The notes beneath the pieces were generated by a model. The model had not been told where the DNA came from and did no database searches. It saw nothing but the letters and a program-made list of their open reading frames with translations. Below are positions 23,272 to 30,615 of a stretch of 30,615 nucleotides of DNA, one piece after another. A program made the translations under genes and the position numbers. Numbering within the stretch: the first letter of the stretch is position 1; each line of letters opens with the position of its first letter. The stretch is from Paraktedonobacter sp035294465 (GTDB taxonomy: Bacteria > Chloroflexota > Ktedonobacteria > Ktedonobacterales > Ktedonobacteraceae), in NCBI GenBank assembly GCA_035294465.1, contig DATGKW010000114.1, positions 1 through 30,615 on the forward strand. Reading direction: 5' to 3'.

Positions 23272-23991
23272 CTAGTGTTCTTGTGTCTCCTCATTTCTAT
23301 CTTGCTGACTCGGCATTAGAGGTTCCAGGCCGCCAGCGACCCGCGCTTTTGCCTGGGCAAGCAACGAGGTAGCCTCACTCGACGGCGCAATTCGCGATGG
23401 TCCAAGCGGATGTGCCCGCTCCAGCGGCAACTGCTGATGGTGATACAGGCGATTAGATAGAAGGGCATGATTCGCAGTCATAGCCACCTGCATCGATTCT
23501 ATCACCCGCTCCAGATGCTCAACAGCGGTCAGTACTTCCGGGATGATCGAGCTTCCGTCGTTTTCCTGGCCACCATACGGTTGCCTCTGTGCATGCGCGA
23601 TTTCGGCGTGCAGGTTGCGGAGCTGGGTCGCTAATTGCTGCTCCAGATCCATCATTGTATGCCGGAACAGAGTGTGAAGCGCGGTAAGCCGCTCGTCTAA
23701 CTGTTTGCCAACCAGAGTAGCCAGTTCTTCCCACGGCAGATCTGTCTGGACCTCTATCGCTTCAAGCTGCGCTCGAAGATCCTGGGAACTGGTCCCCAGA
23801 TCCTGCTGAGATAGATGCTGCCCCAACACGCTGATCGTTTCCTTCTGGAAAGAACTCAGGTGCTGAGTCATATCGCGTCGGAAATCGTCCAGGCGCCGGG
23901 CGAGGGCTTGTTCTATTTCCTGGCGATGGACAGCGAGGCGCTGGTCAAGAATCGCGTTAAATGCCTGTAATTCATCCTCCGTGAAAGACAT
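23272..23991 (-). CDS. Coiled-coil protein of unknown function
   Basis: Unrecognised soluble protein of 239 aa. Residues 1-60 and 75-135 are charged, Gln/Glu/Arg-rich helices with heptad character (LDQRLAVHRQEIEQALARRLDDFRRDM; LDERLTALHTLFRHTMMDLEQQLATQL). Residues 150-180 form another helix, and the C-terminus is Pro/Ser-rich and probably disordered. There is no signal peptide, membrane segment or cysteine. The ATG at 23991 follows AGGGGGC. A 15-nt direct repeat lies just upstream. It may be co-transcribed with the PRC-barrel gene. The phasin-like helical make-up is general, so I do not call it a phasin. Confidence 0.7.
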   Translation of the reverse strand: MSFTEDELQAFNAILDQRLAVHRQEIEQALARRLDDFRRDMTQHLSSFQKETISVLGQHLSQQDLGTSSQDLRAQLEAIEVQTDLPWEELATLVGKQLDERLTALHTLFRHTMMDLEQQLATQLRNLHAEIAHAQRQPYGGQENDGSSIIPEVLTAVEHLERVIESMQVAMTANHALLSNRLYHHQQLPLERAHPLGPSRIAPSSEATSLLAQAKARVAGGLEPLMPSQQDRNEETQEH

Positions 23992-24005
23992 AAGCCCCCT
24001 TGCTT

Positions 24006-24051
24006 TTATAGAAGAGTCGTACCTGATTCATGCATATTATAGAAGAGCCGT
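24006..24051 (-). repeat. Two 15-nt direct repeats upstream of the coiled-coil gene
   Basis: TTATAGAAGAGTCGT (24006-24020) and TTATAGAAGAGCCGT (24037-24051) differ at one base and are offset by 31 nt, close to three helical turns. They lie 15-60 nt before the start at 23991. A paired protein-binding site is possible; a chance or slippage duplication is the alternative. Confidence 0.5.
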
Positions 24052-24065
24052 CAATATTAACCTGG

Positions 24066-24240
24066 TTATCCTGAGAAGGTCATCTTGCCAACGGCAGTGT
24101 GGGCCAGCAACCGTTGAGCGTTCCTCCACATGAGTTTCTCTTTGACATCGGGTTTGAAATAATCCAGCTTCTCGAAATCCTCTAGCCAGCGTTCGGGTGT
24201 GATGAAAGGATAATCAGAGCCAAATAGGAAACCATATCTT
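24066..24240 (-). pseudogene. Truncated C-terminal remnant of an amidohydrolase
   Basis: About 55 codons read GFLFGSDYPFITPERW, then LEDFEKLDYFKPDVKEKLMWRNAQRLL. This is the characteristic C-terminal end of amidohydrolase_2-family enzymes, in which the Asp of GSDYP binds metal. The remainder of the expected 280-plus residue enzyme is absent: upstream codons (24241-24341) match nothing and run straight into the end of the histidine kinase gene. No ribosome site supports a separate short protein in this frame. I interpret it as the leftover of a deletion, possibly linked to arrival of the kinase gene. Confidence 0.75.
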
Positions 24241-24337
24241 ATTCCTCCAAACACTTGGCGTTTCGACGCAACATTGTGCAAGTCACGCACTTTCTCTATT
24301 ATAGTCACACGATAGCAGAGAGACAGGAGAAAACATG

Positions 24338-25591
24338 TCACGAGGGCGAAGGAACACTCAGTGAACAGGGGAAGGCAAGCGTCACGTGGGTAGTATCCTC
24401 TCCTTCCGTTCTGACAGTGAGCACTCCCTGGTGGATCTGCGCAATCTGCTGAGAAATATACAGGCCCAAACCCAGTCCCAGAGAACGGCTCCCTTTAGCA
24501 AAGGGATGAAACAGGGATTTTAGCTGCTCAGGCGACATCTGCTGCCCTTGATTGGTGACGGTGATCAGCGCGAACGCTCCCCCAGCTCGCTGCTCCTGAG
24601 TGATCACAATGTGAATCGGCGTCCCCGGGTTGGCGTATGTCGTCGCATTGGAAAGCAGGTTTTCGACTACTTGCTGAATGCGATTCGGGTCAGCCGTTAC
24701 TACCAGGCGTTCGGGAGCCTGCATCTGAACGGGATGACCTGGCGTACTCCAGATGGGCACGACTTCCTCCACCAGTTCGACAAGATCAACTTCTTGAGGA
24801 TGAAGGGCAAAGATACCCTGCCGGAGACGTTCCGCGTCGAGCAAATCGGACACCAGACGATCCAGCCTCGAAGTCGTCTGGCTGATCACCTCCAACTCGC
24901 GAACCAGCATGTCTTGCTTCTCTCTCAACGCGCGCCGGTGCAACAATTCGAGCCGCCCTTTTAAGGGCGTCAGGTAATTGTGCAGATCGTGGGCCATGAC
25001 CGTCAGAATCTCTTCAGCCGCCAGCAAGCGCGCGTGATCGGCTGCCTCGTTTGCGTAGTCTTCGCTGAGTTCCGCTCGATGAATGACCACGCCAACCCAA
25101 TTAGCGACCGCTTCCAAAAAGCGGAAATCGGCCTCCTGAAAGAATTGAGAAGCGCTTGAAGCGGCAAGCAGCACTCCCCGGCGCGCGGTGCCCACCGAAA
25201 GTGGCACCAGCATCTCAGATCTGACCCCCAACGTCTTCGTCATTTCGGTCAACTCTTCGGGGTCACGCCGTGCCCAGCCAGTCCAGTAGGGCTGGCCTGT
25301 CTGAAACACTTCCACCGCGCGCCCACCCTCCGCCAGAGGGATGCGATCTAGCCCGATAGCTTTTTCTCGCGCGCCCATCGGGGTCAGGCTCGTTCCTACG
25401 GCAACCAGGCTCTGATTCGCCGGATCCTCCAGAAAGACATCAACCTTATCCGCCTGCAACGCCTGGGCTACCAACTGGGCGGTCCGAAAAATCGTCTCTC
25501 TCACATCCGTTGTCGGAAGGGCGAGCAAGTGCTGAAGTATTTCAAACAGCCGATCTGTTTTCGGCGTTTGAGGGAATGGCTCAGATGACAT
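24338..25591 (-). CDS. Orphan soluble GAF-domain sensor histidine kinase
   Basis: Cytosolic two-component sensor, 417 aa, with no membrane segment. A GAF domain spans about 15-175, and HisKA holds the phosphoacceptor H201 in VMAHDLHNYLTPLKG. A dimerisation helix follows, then an HATPase_c domain with the N box ENLLSN315AT and G2 box GSRSLGLGLGLYIS (368-380). In the G1 box the usual Asp of D-x-G-x-G is replaced: VTN347QGQQM. This residue normally contacts the adenine, so ATP binding may be altered. No response regulator is next to it. The start at 25591 follows AAGGAGAAG. It may sense a ligand or redox state through GAF; the input is unknown. Confidence 0.88.
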   Translation of the reverse strand: MSSEPFPQTPKTDRLFEILQHLLALPTTDVRETIFRTAQLVAQALQADKVDVFLEDPANQSLVAVGTSLTPMGAREKAIGLDRIPLAEGGRAVEVFQTGQPYWTGWARRDPEELTEMTKTLGVRSEMLVPLSVGTARRGVLLAASSASQFFQEADFRFLEAVANWVGVVIHRAELSEDYANEAADHARLLAAEEILTVMAHDLHNYLTPLKGRLELLHRRALREKQDMLVRELEVISQTTSRLDRLVSDLLDAERLRQGIFALHPQEVDLVELVEEVVPIWSTPGHPVQMQAPERLVVTADPNRIQQVVENLLSNATTYANPGTPIHIVITQEQRAGGAFALITVTNQGQQMSPEQLKSLFHPFAKGSRSLGLGLGLYISQQIAQIHQGVLTVRTEGEDTTHVTLAFPCSLSVPSPS

Positions 25592-25863
25592 AATGACTTC
25601 TCCTTACTGCTTCTTTTTTCAATACGATACTCAGGAATGCCGGGGATACTCCCAGACGCCTGAAAATCACCGGGCCGTTTCGCGAACCACTCTCCTAAAG
25701 CGGGGTAGAGTCTTCAACAGTGTGATACAATATCTCCCAGGACGAAGCCGTAAAGATGGGTGCCCGGTGAAATCTGCTCTGGTTATCGCTAGATAGCCGG
25801 CCTATCGAAAGCATTTTACAATCCCCTGGCTACTATTTTCCTAAATTGAGGAGATGTGGAACA

Positions 25864-27660
25864 TTGCAAACAGCAACAAAACGAAGTGAAATCGCCGAAG
25901 AGTACACCTGGAATCTAGAGAGTATTTATGCTACTGATGCAGAATGGCAGCGCGACTACCAGGCTCTCTCTGAACGTATTCCAGAACTGGAGGCGCTAAA
26001 AGGCAAGCTGGCAGAGAGTGGGAGAGCGCTCTTCGAGGTTTTGCAAGCGCGCGATGCGATCTTTGAACAGGTAGAAAAGCTCTTCGTTTACGCGTCCATG
26101 CGCAAAGACGAGGATACAACCAGCAGTACCTATCAGGGTATGTACGACCAGGCCATGCAACTTTATGTACGCGCCGGGACCGCAGCTTCTTTTATTGAGC
26201 CGGAAATCCTGGCTTTGCCACAGGAAAAGCAGGATCAATTCATCCAGGACTACCCAGAACTGCGGCTCTACGACCACCAGCTGCACGACTTGAGCCGCCA
26301 TCGTCCCCATATTCGCTCCGCCGAGGTCGAAGAGGTCCTGGCGGCAGCCGGCGAGATCACCGAGGCGCCGGACTCGATCTTCTCAATGATCGAGAACGCC
26401 GATTTGAAGCTGCCTATGCTCACCGACGAAGAGGGCAAACAGGTCGAGCTTACCAAAGGCAATTACCTGGTCTATATTCGCAGTACCGACCGGCGCGTGC
26501 GCAAAGAAGCATTTGAGGGATTACATAGCACGTTTCTAAAGCAGCGTCACACCATCGCGGCCAGCCTGGCCGCGAAGGTAAAAGGGGACCTGTTCTATAC
26601 ACGCCAGCGGGGCTTTGCCTCCACACGCGAGCGCGCACTTTTTTCCAACAACATTCCGGTTAGCGTCTACGACAATCTGATTGCAACTATCACCGAGGCC
26701 ATTCCTCTCCTGAATCGCTATCTGAAACTGCGCAAACGCCGGCTGAAGCTGGATGAACTGCATATGTACGATCTGTACGTCCCAATCGTGGAAGAGACAG
26801 ACGAGGAGATCAGCTATGAGCAGGCCCGCGATACCGTCATCGCAGCTCTCGCTCCCATGGGGGAACAATATACCAGCATCCTGAAACGCGCGTTTACCGA
26901 ACGCTGGATTGACGTCTACGAGACGCCGGGCAAACGCAGCGGGGCTTATAGCGGCGGCTCGTACTCGACCCAACCGTTTATTCTCATGAATTACCAGAAT
27001 AAACGCGACAGCATGTACACCCTGGCGCATGAACTGGGCCATTCAATGCACTCGTTCTTCACGCGCAGCGCGCAGCCTTTCCAGTATGGCGACTACACGA
27101 TCTTCGTGGCTGAAGTTGCTTCAACCCTCAATGAAGGTCTGCTGACCGAGCATTTGCTCAAGACTACCACCGATAAGGCGACGCGCCTGGCTATCCTCAA
27201 TTATTCTCTGGAAAGCCTGCGCACGACGCTCTTCCGCCAGACGATGTTTGCCGAATTTGAACAGTGGCTGCATCAGCAGGGTCAGGAGGGCCAACCCTTG
27301 ACGGCGGATACGTTGAGCGCCGCCTATCACGATCTTAACGCGAAATACTACGGGAGTGAGACGGTCATCGACGAACTGATTGATATCGAGTGGGCGCGCA
27401 TTCCCCACTTCTATTCCAGCTTTTACGTGTATCAGTACGCGACCGGCATTTCGGCAGCTTCAGCCCTGGTGCAGCGTATCCTGAACGAGGGGCAACCCGC
27501 CGTGGAGCGTTACCTGAACTTCCTGCGCTCCGGCTCTTCTGCCTATAGCATCGACCTGCTACAGATAGCTGGCGTGGATATGACCACACCAGAGCCTATT
27601 CACCTCGCTCTCAAATTGTTTGACGATCACCTGACCCAGATGGAGGCGCTCCTCGCTTAA
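25864..27660 (+). CDS. pepF: Oligoendopeptidase F, M3 family metallopeptidase
   Basis: Cytosolic zinc peptidase that cuts short peptides, 598 aa, normal for PepF. The N-terminus KRSEIAEEYTWNLESIYATD is typical. The zinc site is H389ELGH393 with the third ligand E417 in FVAEVASTLNEGLL. Downstream IPHFYSSFYVYQYATG completes the M3 substrate region. I start at TTG 25864 because AGGAG lies 10 nt upstream and homology begins just after; the open frame extends to TTG 25846 but would contain that ribosome site. It is a single gene with its own terminator. Confidence 0.94.
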   Translation: MQTATKRSEIAEEYTWNLESIYATDAEWQRDYQALSERIPELEALKGKLAESGRALFEVLQARDAIFEQVEKLFVYASMRKDEDTTSSTYQGMYDQAMQLYVRAGTAASFIEPEILALPQEKQDQFIQDYPELRLYDHQLHDLSRHRPHIRSAEVEEVLAAAGEITEAPDSIFSMIENADLKLPMLTDEEGKQVELTKGNYLVYIRSTDRRVRKEAFEGLHSTFLKQRHTIAASLAAKVKGDLFYTRQRGFASTRERALFSNNIPVSVYDNLIATITEAIPLLNRYLKLRKRRLKLDELHMYDLYVPIVEETDEEISYEQARDTVIAALAPMGEQYTSILKRAFTERWIDVYETPGKRSGAYSGGSYSTQPFILMNYQNKRDSMYTLAHELGHSMHSFFTRSAQPFQYGDYTIFVAEVASTLNEGLLTEHLLKTTTDKATRLAILNYSLESLRTTLFRQTMFAEFEQWLHQQGQEGQPLTADTLSAAYHDLNAKYYGSETVIDELIDIEWARIPHFYSSFYVYQYATGISAASALVQRILNEGQPAVERYLNFLRSGSSAYSIDLLQIAGVDMTTPEPIHLALKLFDDHLTQMEALLA

Positions 27661-27706
27661 CTATGTATATTTCGATGTATAATTTGCAAGTCCATGTATT
27701 CTAAAC

Positions 27707-27729
27707 AAGGAAGCGCCGGTTGCTTCCTT
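27707..27729 (+). terminator. Terminator hairpin after pepF
   Basis: AAGGAAGC (27707-27714) pairs with GCTTCCTT (27722-27729) around a 7-nt loop, 47 nt after the pepF stop. The U tract is only TT before ATC, so it is weak. A TATAAT at 27678-27683 lies between the stop and this hairpin but lacks a recognisable -35. Confidence 0.5.
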
Positions 27730-27778
27730 ATCTGGAAAGATAATGTTGAAACTACTCTATTGAGGAGGCTTAAACAAC

Positions 27779-27961
27779 ATGTCCCACCATGAAGAGAAAA
27801 ACCAGGCTGCCAAAGCGAAGGCGAAGGCTCAGAACCAGCCGAGCAAGCAACCTGGGAATCGTCCGCAGGACAACAAGGGCAACCCGCGTGACGTAAACGG
27901 AGAGGGTGTGAATGCGCAGCCGTTCCGGCCAGGAGAGTCCGAACGCAGCTACAATCGGTAA
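27779..27961 (+). CDS. Small hydrophilic, probably disordered protein
   Basis: Unrecognised 60-aa protein that begins MSHHEEKNQAAKAKAKAQNQ and continues with Lys, Gln, Asn, Pro and Gly-rich sequence to GESERSYNR. There is no hydrophobic segment or Cys, so it should be soluble and unstructured, reminiscent of small stress or nucleic-acid-associated proteins. TGAGGAGGC is 10 nt before the ATG and is one of the best ribosome sites in the window. A terminator follows closely. These signals support a real gene, but no function can be assigned. Confidence 0.7.
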   Translation: MSHHEEKNQAAKAKAKAQNQPSKQPGNRPQDNKGNPRDVNGEGVNAQPFRPGESERSYNR

Positions 27962-27987
27962 ACAAAGCCGCGCTTATAGATAGAAAC

Positions 27988-28021
27988 AAACCGGAGGCTA
28001 ATAGTGCTTAGCCCCCGGTTT
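27988..28021. terminator. Bidirectional terminator between convergent genes
   Basis: AAACCGGAGGCTAA (27988-28001) pairs with TTAGCCCCCGGTTT (28008-28021), with one A-C mismatch and a 6-nt loop. It lies 26 nt after the 60-aa gene and 27 nt after the end of the protease gene on the other strand. TTT at the base on each strand gives a short U tract both ways. Confidence 0.72.
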
Positions 28022-28048
28022 GCTCTTGCTGCCCCAGGCGCACAAAGC

Positions 28049-29131
28049 TCAGGCTGGCGTCATGATAGCGGAGAAACCACCCCAGAGCTGCAGAAAACGC
28101 GCATGGGAAAGCTCGGTCCAATCCAGACGCGAGGAATCGGCCAGGTAGACATACGTGCTATCTCCCCCGCGCACCACTAGCACGTGGCCTCCAGGAAATT
28201 TGGCCGGCGGGAAACTGACAATCACCGGGGTACCACTATTGGCGGCGGCGATCACTTGATCGAGGCTCAAATCGTGTCCCCAGGTCGTTTTAAAGCCAAA
28301 CTTCGCCCCGGTACGTTGAATCCCCACCTCTTCAAGCAAACCTAACTGGGGAGTGATTTCGTGAATAGCAGCTTCAATCTCTAAGATATTGGTAATACGA
28401 TAGTTATGCCCATACGAGTTAATTACCTCGGTCATCGCAGCTGCCGAGCAGGCGGAGTAAGCCCAGGTATTAAACTCTTGCGTAGATGCGTACTGCGCCG
28501 GATCGAGCTGACTCAGACGAATCAGGTGTTGCGAGGCAGCATACGGAGCGGTCCCGTGAGACGACGAAGGTGGTTGAGTATTCGGACTTGTGCCCAGCGA
28601 AACGGCCGTCCAGAGCAGCGGATGTACGAGAACAGTACTCAGCAGATAAAGGCCCAGCAGAGCAACAGCTATCAGGCCCGGTACGCCAACTTTCCAGGAT
28701 CCCAGGCGCTCCAGGAGATCTCCCAATATGTCCGGCTTCGGATATGCCAGGCTCGCGCTACCTGTCGGAGCCCCCGGACGCTGCCTCATTGGAGCCGTGT
28801 TCAGGTTACTTGTCCCTGCCCTCGCGCGTAGCGCCACAGGCTCGACAAGCAAATCGGTGCTTATCGGCACATGCCGCGTTATCCGCTCCGTATTCATGCT
28901 CCCGCCCTGTGATGTAGCACGCTCAACCATCGGCTCTACATATCCATGTTTGCTCCTCGGTGTCTCAAAGCGACGTACGCGTTCAGGCTCAGAAGCAGGC
29001 TTCACGCGTCTGTTCTTAGAAGTGACAGGAGCCTCGTTGCGTGGACTAGATGATTGCGGGCGAGGCGAGAGGAACAGGCCGACGAGCATAATGATCAGAG
29101 CTACGACAAAGAGCACCAGAACGAGTGACAT
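28049..29131 (-). CDS. Membrane-anchored C39-like cysteine protease
   Basis: Predicted membrane protein of 360 aa. It has an N-terminal transmembrane helix (1-21), a polar, basic linker (25-140), a second hydrophobic helix (about 148-178) and a C-terminal papain-like domain (195-357) of the C39-like (peptidase_C39_2) type. The catalytic residues are likely C228 in WAYSACSAAAM, H316 in FPGGHVLVV and D332 in YLADSSRL. Two helices would place both ends on one side; the side is not clear. The ATG at 29131 follows AAAGGGAG at 9 nt. Related domains remove double-glycine leaders in exporters, but this is not an ABC transporter and lies 23 kb from the lanthipeptide genes. Substrate unknown. Confidence 0.77.
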   Translation of the reverse strand: MSLVLVLFVVALIIMLVGLFLSPRPQSSSPRNEAPVTSKNRRVKPASEPERVRRFETPRSKHGYVEPMVERATSQGGSMNTERITRHVPISTDLLVEPVALRARAGTSNLNTAPMRQRPGAPTGSASLAYPKPDILGDLLERLGSWKVGVPGLIAVALLGLYLLSTVLVHPLLWTAVSLGTSPNTQPPSSSHGTAPYAASQHLIRLSQLDPAQYASTQEFNTWAYSACSAAAMTEVINSYGHNYRITNILEIEAAIHEITPQLGLLEEVGIQRTGAKFGFKTTWGHDLSLDQVIAAANSGTPVIVSFPPAKFPGGHVLVVRGGDSTYVYLADSSRLDWTELSHARFLQLWGGFSAIMTPA

Positions 29132-29211
29132 AGAACGCAACTCCCTTTTTATGTAAAAGGCGACAACGAGAGGCCACCCCTGGCAACCTCCACCTCGTAT
29201 CTATATCAGCA

Positions 29212-29241
29212 AATATACCATAGGAAATTATCGTCCTGCAA
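29212..29241 (-). promoter_or_regulatory. Promoter candidate for the C39-like protease gene
   Basis: On the minus strand TTGCAG (29241-29236), 18 nt, TATATT (29217-29212), about 80 nt before the start. The 383-nt gap 29132-29514 also holds the terminator listed below and a weak GGGAAA/TTTCCC hairpin at 29269-29283. Nothing else is recognised. Confidence 0.4.
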
Positions 29242-29421
29242 TTTAGAACGCCGGTGATGCTGATTTTCGGGAAAAAATTTCCCTCTTTTTGGATAGTCAA
29301 AAGATACAGCACGCTTCTGACCCGAAAGAGAGAACACCGGGGAAAACAAGGCGTCAGGCCGCCGCGCGCTCCGGTAAAACCTGGCAACCGCAACTTTGAA
29401 TGCCACCACCACAAAGAAAAG

Positions 29422-29455
29422 AGAGGTGCGACCCTCTATGTTCGTCCGCACCTCT
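29422..29455 (-). terminator. Intrinsic terminator of the acyl-CoA ligase gene
   Basis: AGAGGTGCG (29422-29430) pairs with CGCACCTCT (29447-29455) around a 16-nt loop. On the minus strand the stem is followed by CTTTTCTTTG, a good U-rich tail. It lies 60 nt after the ligase stop. Confidence 0.72.
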
Positions 29456-29514
29456 GTCTATCCGGGGGAGCGCGTTAAGAAATTTCTCTCCGCTCCCTTT
29501 CTCGCCGCGCTTCC

Positions 29515-30615
29515 TCAGTCCTGGTTGCCCATCAGCGCCTCGTACTGCTTACGCAGGACCTTCTTGTCAAATTTGCCAACGCTGGTCTTGGGAACAGCAT
29601 CGATGAAGACAACGTCATCGGGCAACCACCACCTGGCCACACGCGGGCGCAGATAGTCGAGGATCTCTTCTTTGCTCACTTTGCCTACGTAATCAGGTTT
29701 GGGCACGACGCAGGCCAGCGGGCGCTCGGACCATTTAGGATGAGGAACGCCTATAACGCAGGCTTCCAGCACTTTGGGATGACCCATGATCATACCTTCA
29801 AGCTCGACCGATGAGATCCATTCGCCACCCGATTTCACCAGGTCTTTAGTGCGATCAACGAGCTGCAAGCTGCCGTGCTCGTCGACGACCGCGACATCTC
29901 CCGTGCGCAGCCAGCCCTCGGCAAACTTGGCGCTCGATTCGTTATCGTTGTAGTACGCGCGAGCGACCCAGGGACCGCGCACCTGGAGCTCGCCAAAGGT
30001 CCTGTCATCCCAGGGCACTTCCTGACCGCTCTCCATATCGACCACGCGAAACTCGACGCCCGGCAGCACCGTACCCTGGCGAGCACGCACGCGCATCTGT
30101 TCTTCAGCGGGCCAATCTAGCTGGTAACTGCGCAGTTTAGAAAGGGACGCCAGTGGAGACGTTTCGGTCATCCCCCACGCATGCACAATTGTCAGCTTTT
30201 TGCGCTCCAGATTCTCGATCAGAGACTGCGGAACAGCCGAGCCGCCACAGATAATCATGCGTAGGGATGAAAGATCGAACGACTCTTTTTCCAGCAGGTT
30301 GAGCAGGCCAATCCAGATGGTAGGCACACCTCCGGCGAGTGTCACACGCTCTTCGGACATCAGGCGAGCAAGGCTCAAGGGATCCATAAAGCGATTGGGA
30401 AAAACCTGCTTGGCTCCCATCATCACACTGGCATGGGCAAGGCCCCAGGCATTGGCGTGAAACATTGGCACGACGGGCAGCACCGTATCCTGTTCAGAGA
30501 GGCCAATCCCATCAGTCATGCCAACCGCCATCGAATGCAGGAAGGACGAACGATGGCTGTAGACAACGCCCTTGGGGTTGCCGGTCGTGCCGGAAGTATA
30601 GCACATCGCGGCCGG
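29515..30615 (-). CDS. Acyl-CoA synthetase (AMP-forming), 5' end outside the window
   Basis: Activates a fatty or other carboxylic acid with ATP and CoA. The visible 366 aa cover most of the adenylate-forming fold: P-loop YTSGTTGNPKG near the cut end, WGMTETSPLAS, LRTGDVAVVDEHGSLQLVDRTKD, the hinge KSGGEWISSVELE, and the catalytic lysine in KTSVGKFDKK. About 150-180 N-terminal residues lie beyond 30615, and the frame is open to the end. Motifs resemble medium/long-chain or AlkK-like ligases; exact substrate cannot be decided. It could provide enoyl-CoA substrate for PhaJ through beta-oxidation, but that link is speculative. Confidence 0.92.
   Translation of the reverse strand, partial: PAAMCYTSGTTGNPKGVVYSHRSSFLHSMAVGMTDGIGLSEQDTVLPVVPMFHANAWGLAHASVMMGAKQVFPNRFMDPLSLARLMSEERVTLAGGVPTIWIGLLNLLEKESFDLSSLRMIICGGSAVPQSLIENLERKKLTIVHAWGMTETSPLASLSKLRSYQLDWPAEEQMRVRARQGTVLPGVEFRVVDMESGQEVPWDDRTFGELQVRGPWVARAYYNDNESSAKFAEGWLRTGDVAVVDEHGSLQLVDRTKDLVKSGGEWISSVELEGMIMGHPKVLEACVIGVPHPKWSERPLACVVPKPDYVGKVSKEEILDYLRPRVARWWLPDDVVFIDAVPKTSVGKFDKKVLRKQYEALMGNQD

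Noticed and set aside
29269..29283. GGGAAA/TTTCCC hairpin followed by T-rich sequence as a plus-strand terminator
   Set aside because: The stem is only 6 bp and AT-rich in half, and no plus-strand gene lies upstream.
1..30615. CRISPR arrays, tRNA or rRNA genes, insertion sequences, phage genes
   Set aside because: Read for repeated spacer patterns, cloverleaf-like sequences, transposase motifs and phage proteins; none was seen by eye. A computed scan would be more sensitive for tRNAs.

Overview
The window reads as chromosomal DNA of a free-living, biosynthetically rich bacterium that stores polyhydroxyalkanoate (PHA). A class II lanthipeptide locus, a class III-type PHA synthase with a PadR-type PhaQ regulator, orphan sensor kinases and moderately GC-rich genes with strong AGGAGG-like ribosome sites would fit Chloroflexota, class Ktedonobacteria. 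This placement is an inference from gene content; no rRNA or marker gene is present.

Layout. (1) 1-5.5 kb: a lanthipeptide locus. A canonical mersacidin/lichenicidin-type precursor (360-689) is followed by a strong terminator, a possible structured leader RNA closed by an 18-bp perfect stem (995-1164), and a full-length LanM (1213-4521). Facing it on the minus strand are two tandem paralogous small peptides (4723-5016, 5160-5477). They share the leader signature RELTE-x-[DE]-L with the precursor, but their Pro/Ser/Thr-rich tails have no cysteine. No LanT exporter is in view. (2) 5.7-10.5 kb, minus strand: a redox block made of a DUF2231-Rieske protein, a thiamine-diphosphate pyruvate oxidase-like enzyme, and a cytochrome b561-like membrane domain fused to a YedY/SUOX-type molybdopterin domain. 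(3) 10.7-13.2 kb: a GT9 glycosyltransferase and a YihY/BrkB membrane protein. (4) 13.3-22.5 kb: a PHA island with phaA, phaB, phaJ, phaC, phaE, phaQ, a phasin-like protein, and an NDP-forming acyl-CoA synthetase fused to a GNAT acetyltransferase. (5) 22.6-30.6 kb: a PRC-barrel protein, a coiled-coil protein, a decayed amidohydrolase tail, an orphan GAF histidine kinase, oligoendopeptidase F, a 60-aa hydrophilic protein, a membrane-anchored C39-like cysteine protease, and an acyl-CoA ligase cut by the window end.

The PHA island works as a unit. PhaA condenses acetyl-CoA and PhaB reduces acetoacetyl-CoA to (R)-3-hydroxybutyryl-CoA. PhaJ feeds (R)-3-hydroxyacyl-CoA from beta-oxidation. PhaC with PhaE polymerises, the phasin coats granules, and PhaQ is expected to sense the polymer and repress.

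The strongest regulatory signal in the window is in this island. The promoters of phaJ, phaQ and the phasin gene share the same architecture: TTGACA, exactly 17 nt, a -10 hexamer whose last T begins a near-palindrome TGCATATAGRTGC[AT]. Two of the three carry a second, related copy exactly 17 nt upstream inside the spacer. This looks like the PhaQ operator and defines a small regulon readable directly from the DNA. The other main candidates for something new are the pair of Cys-free leader peptides next to LanM and the structured RNA candidate ahead of lanM.
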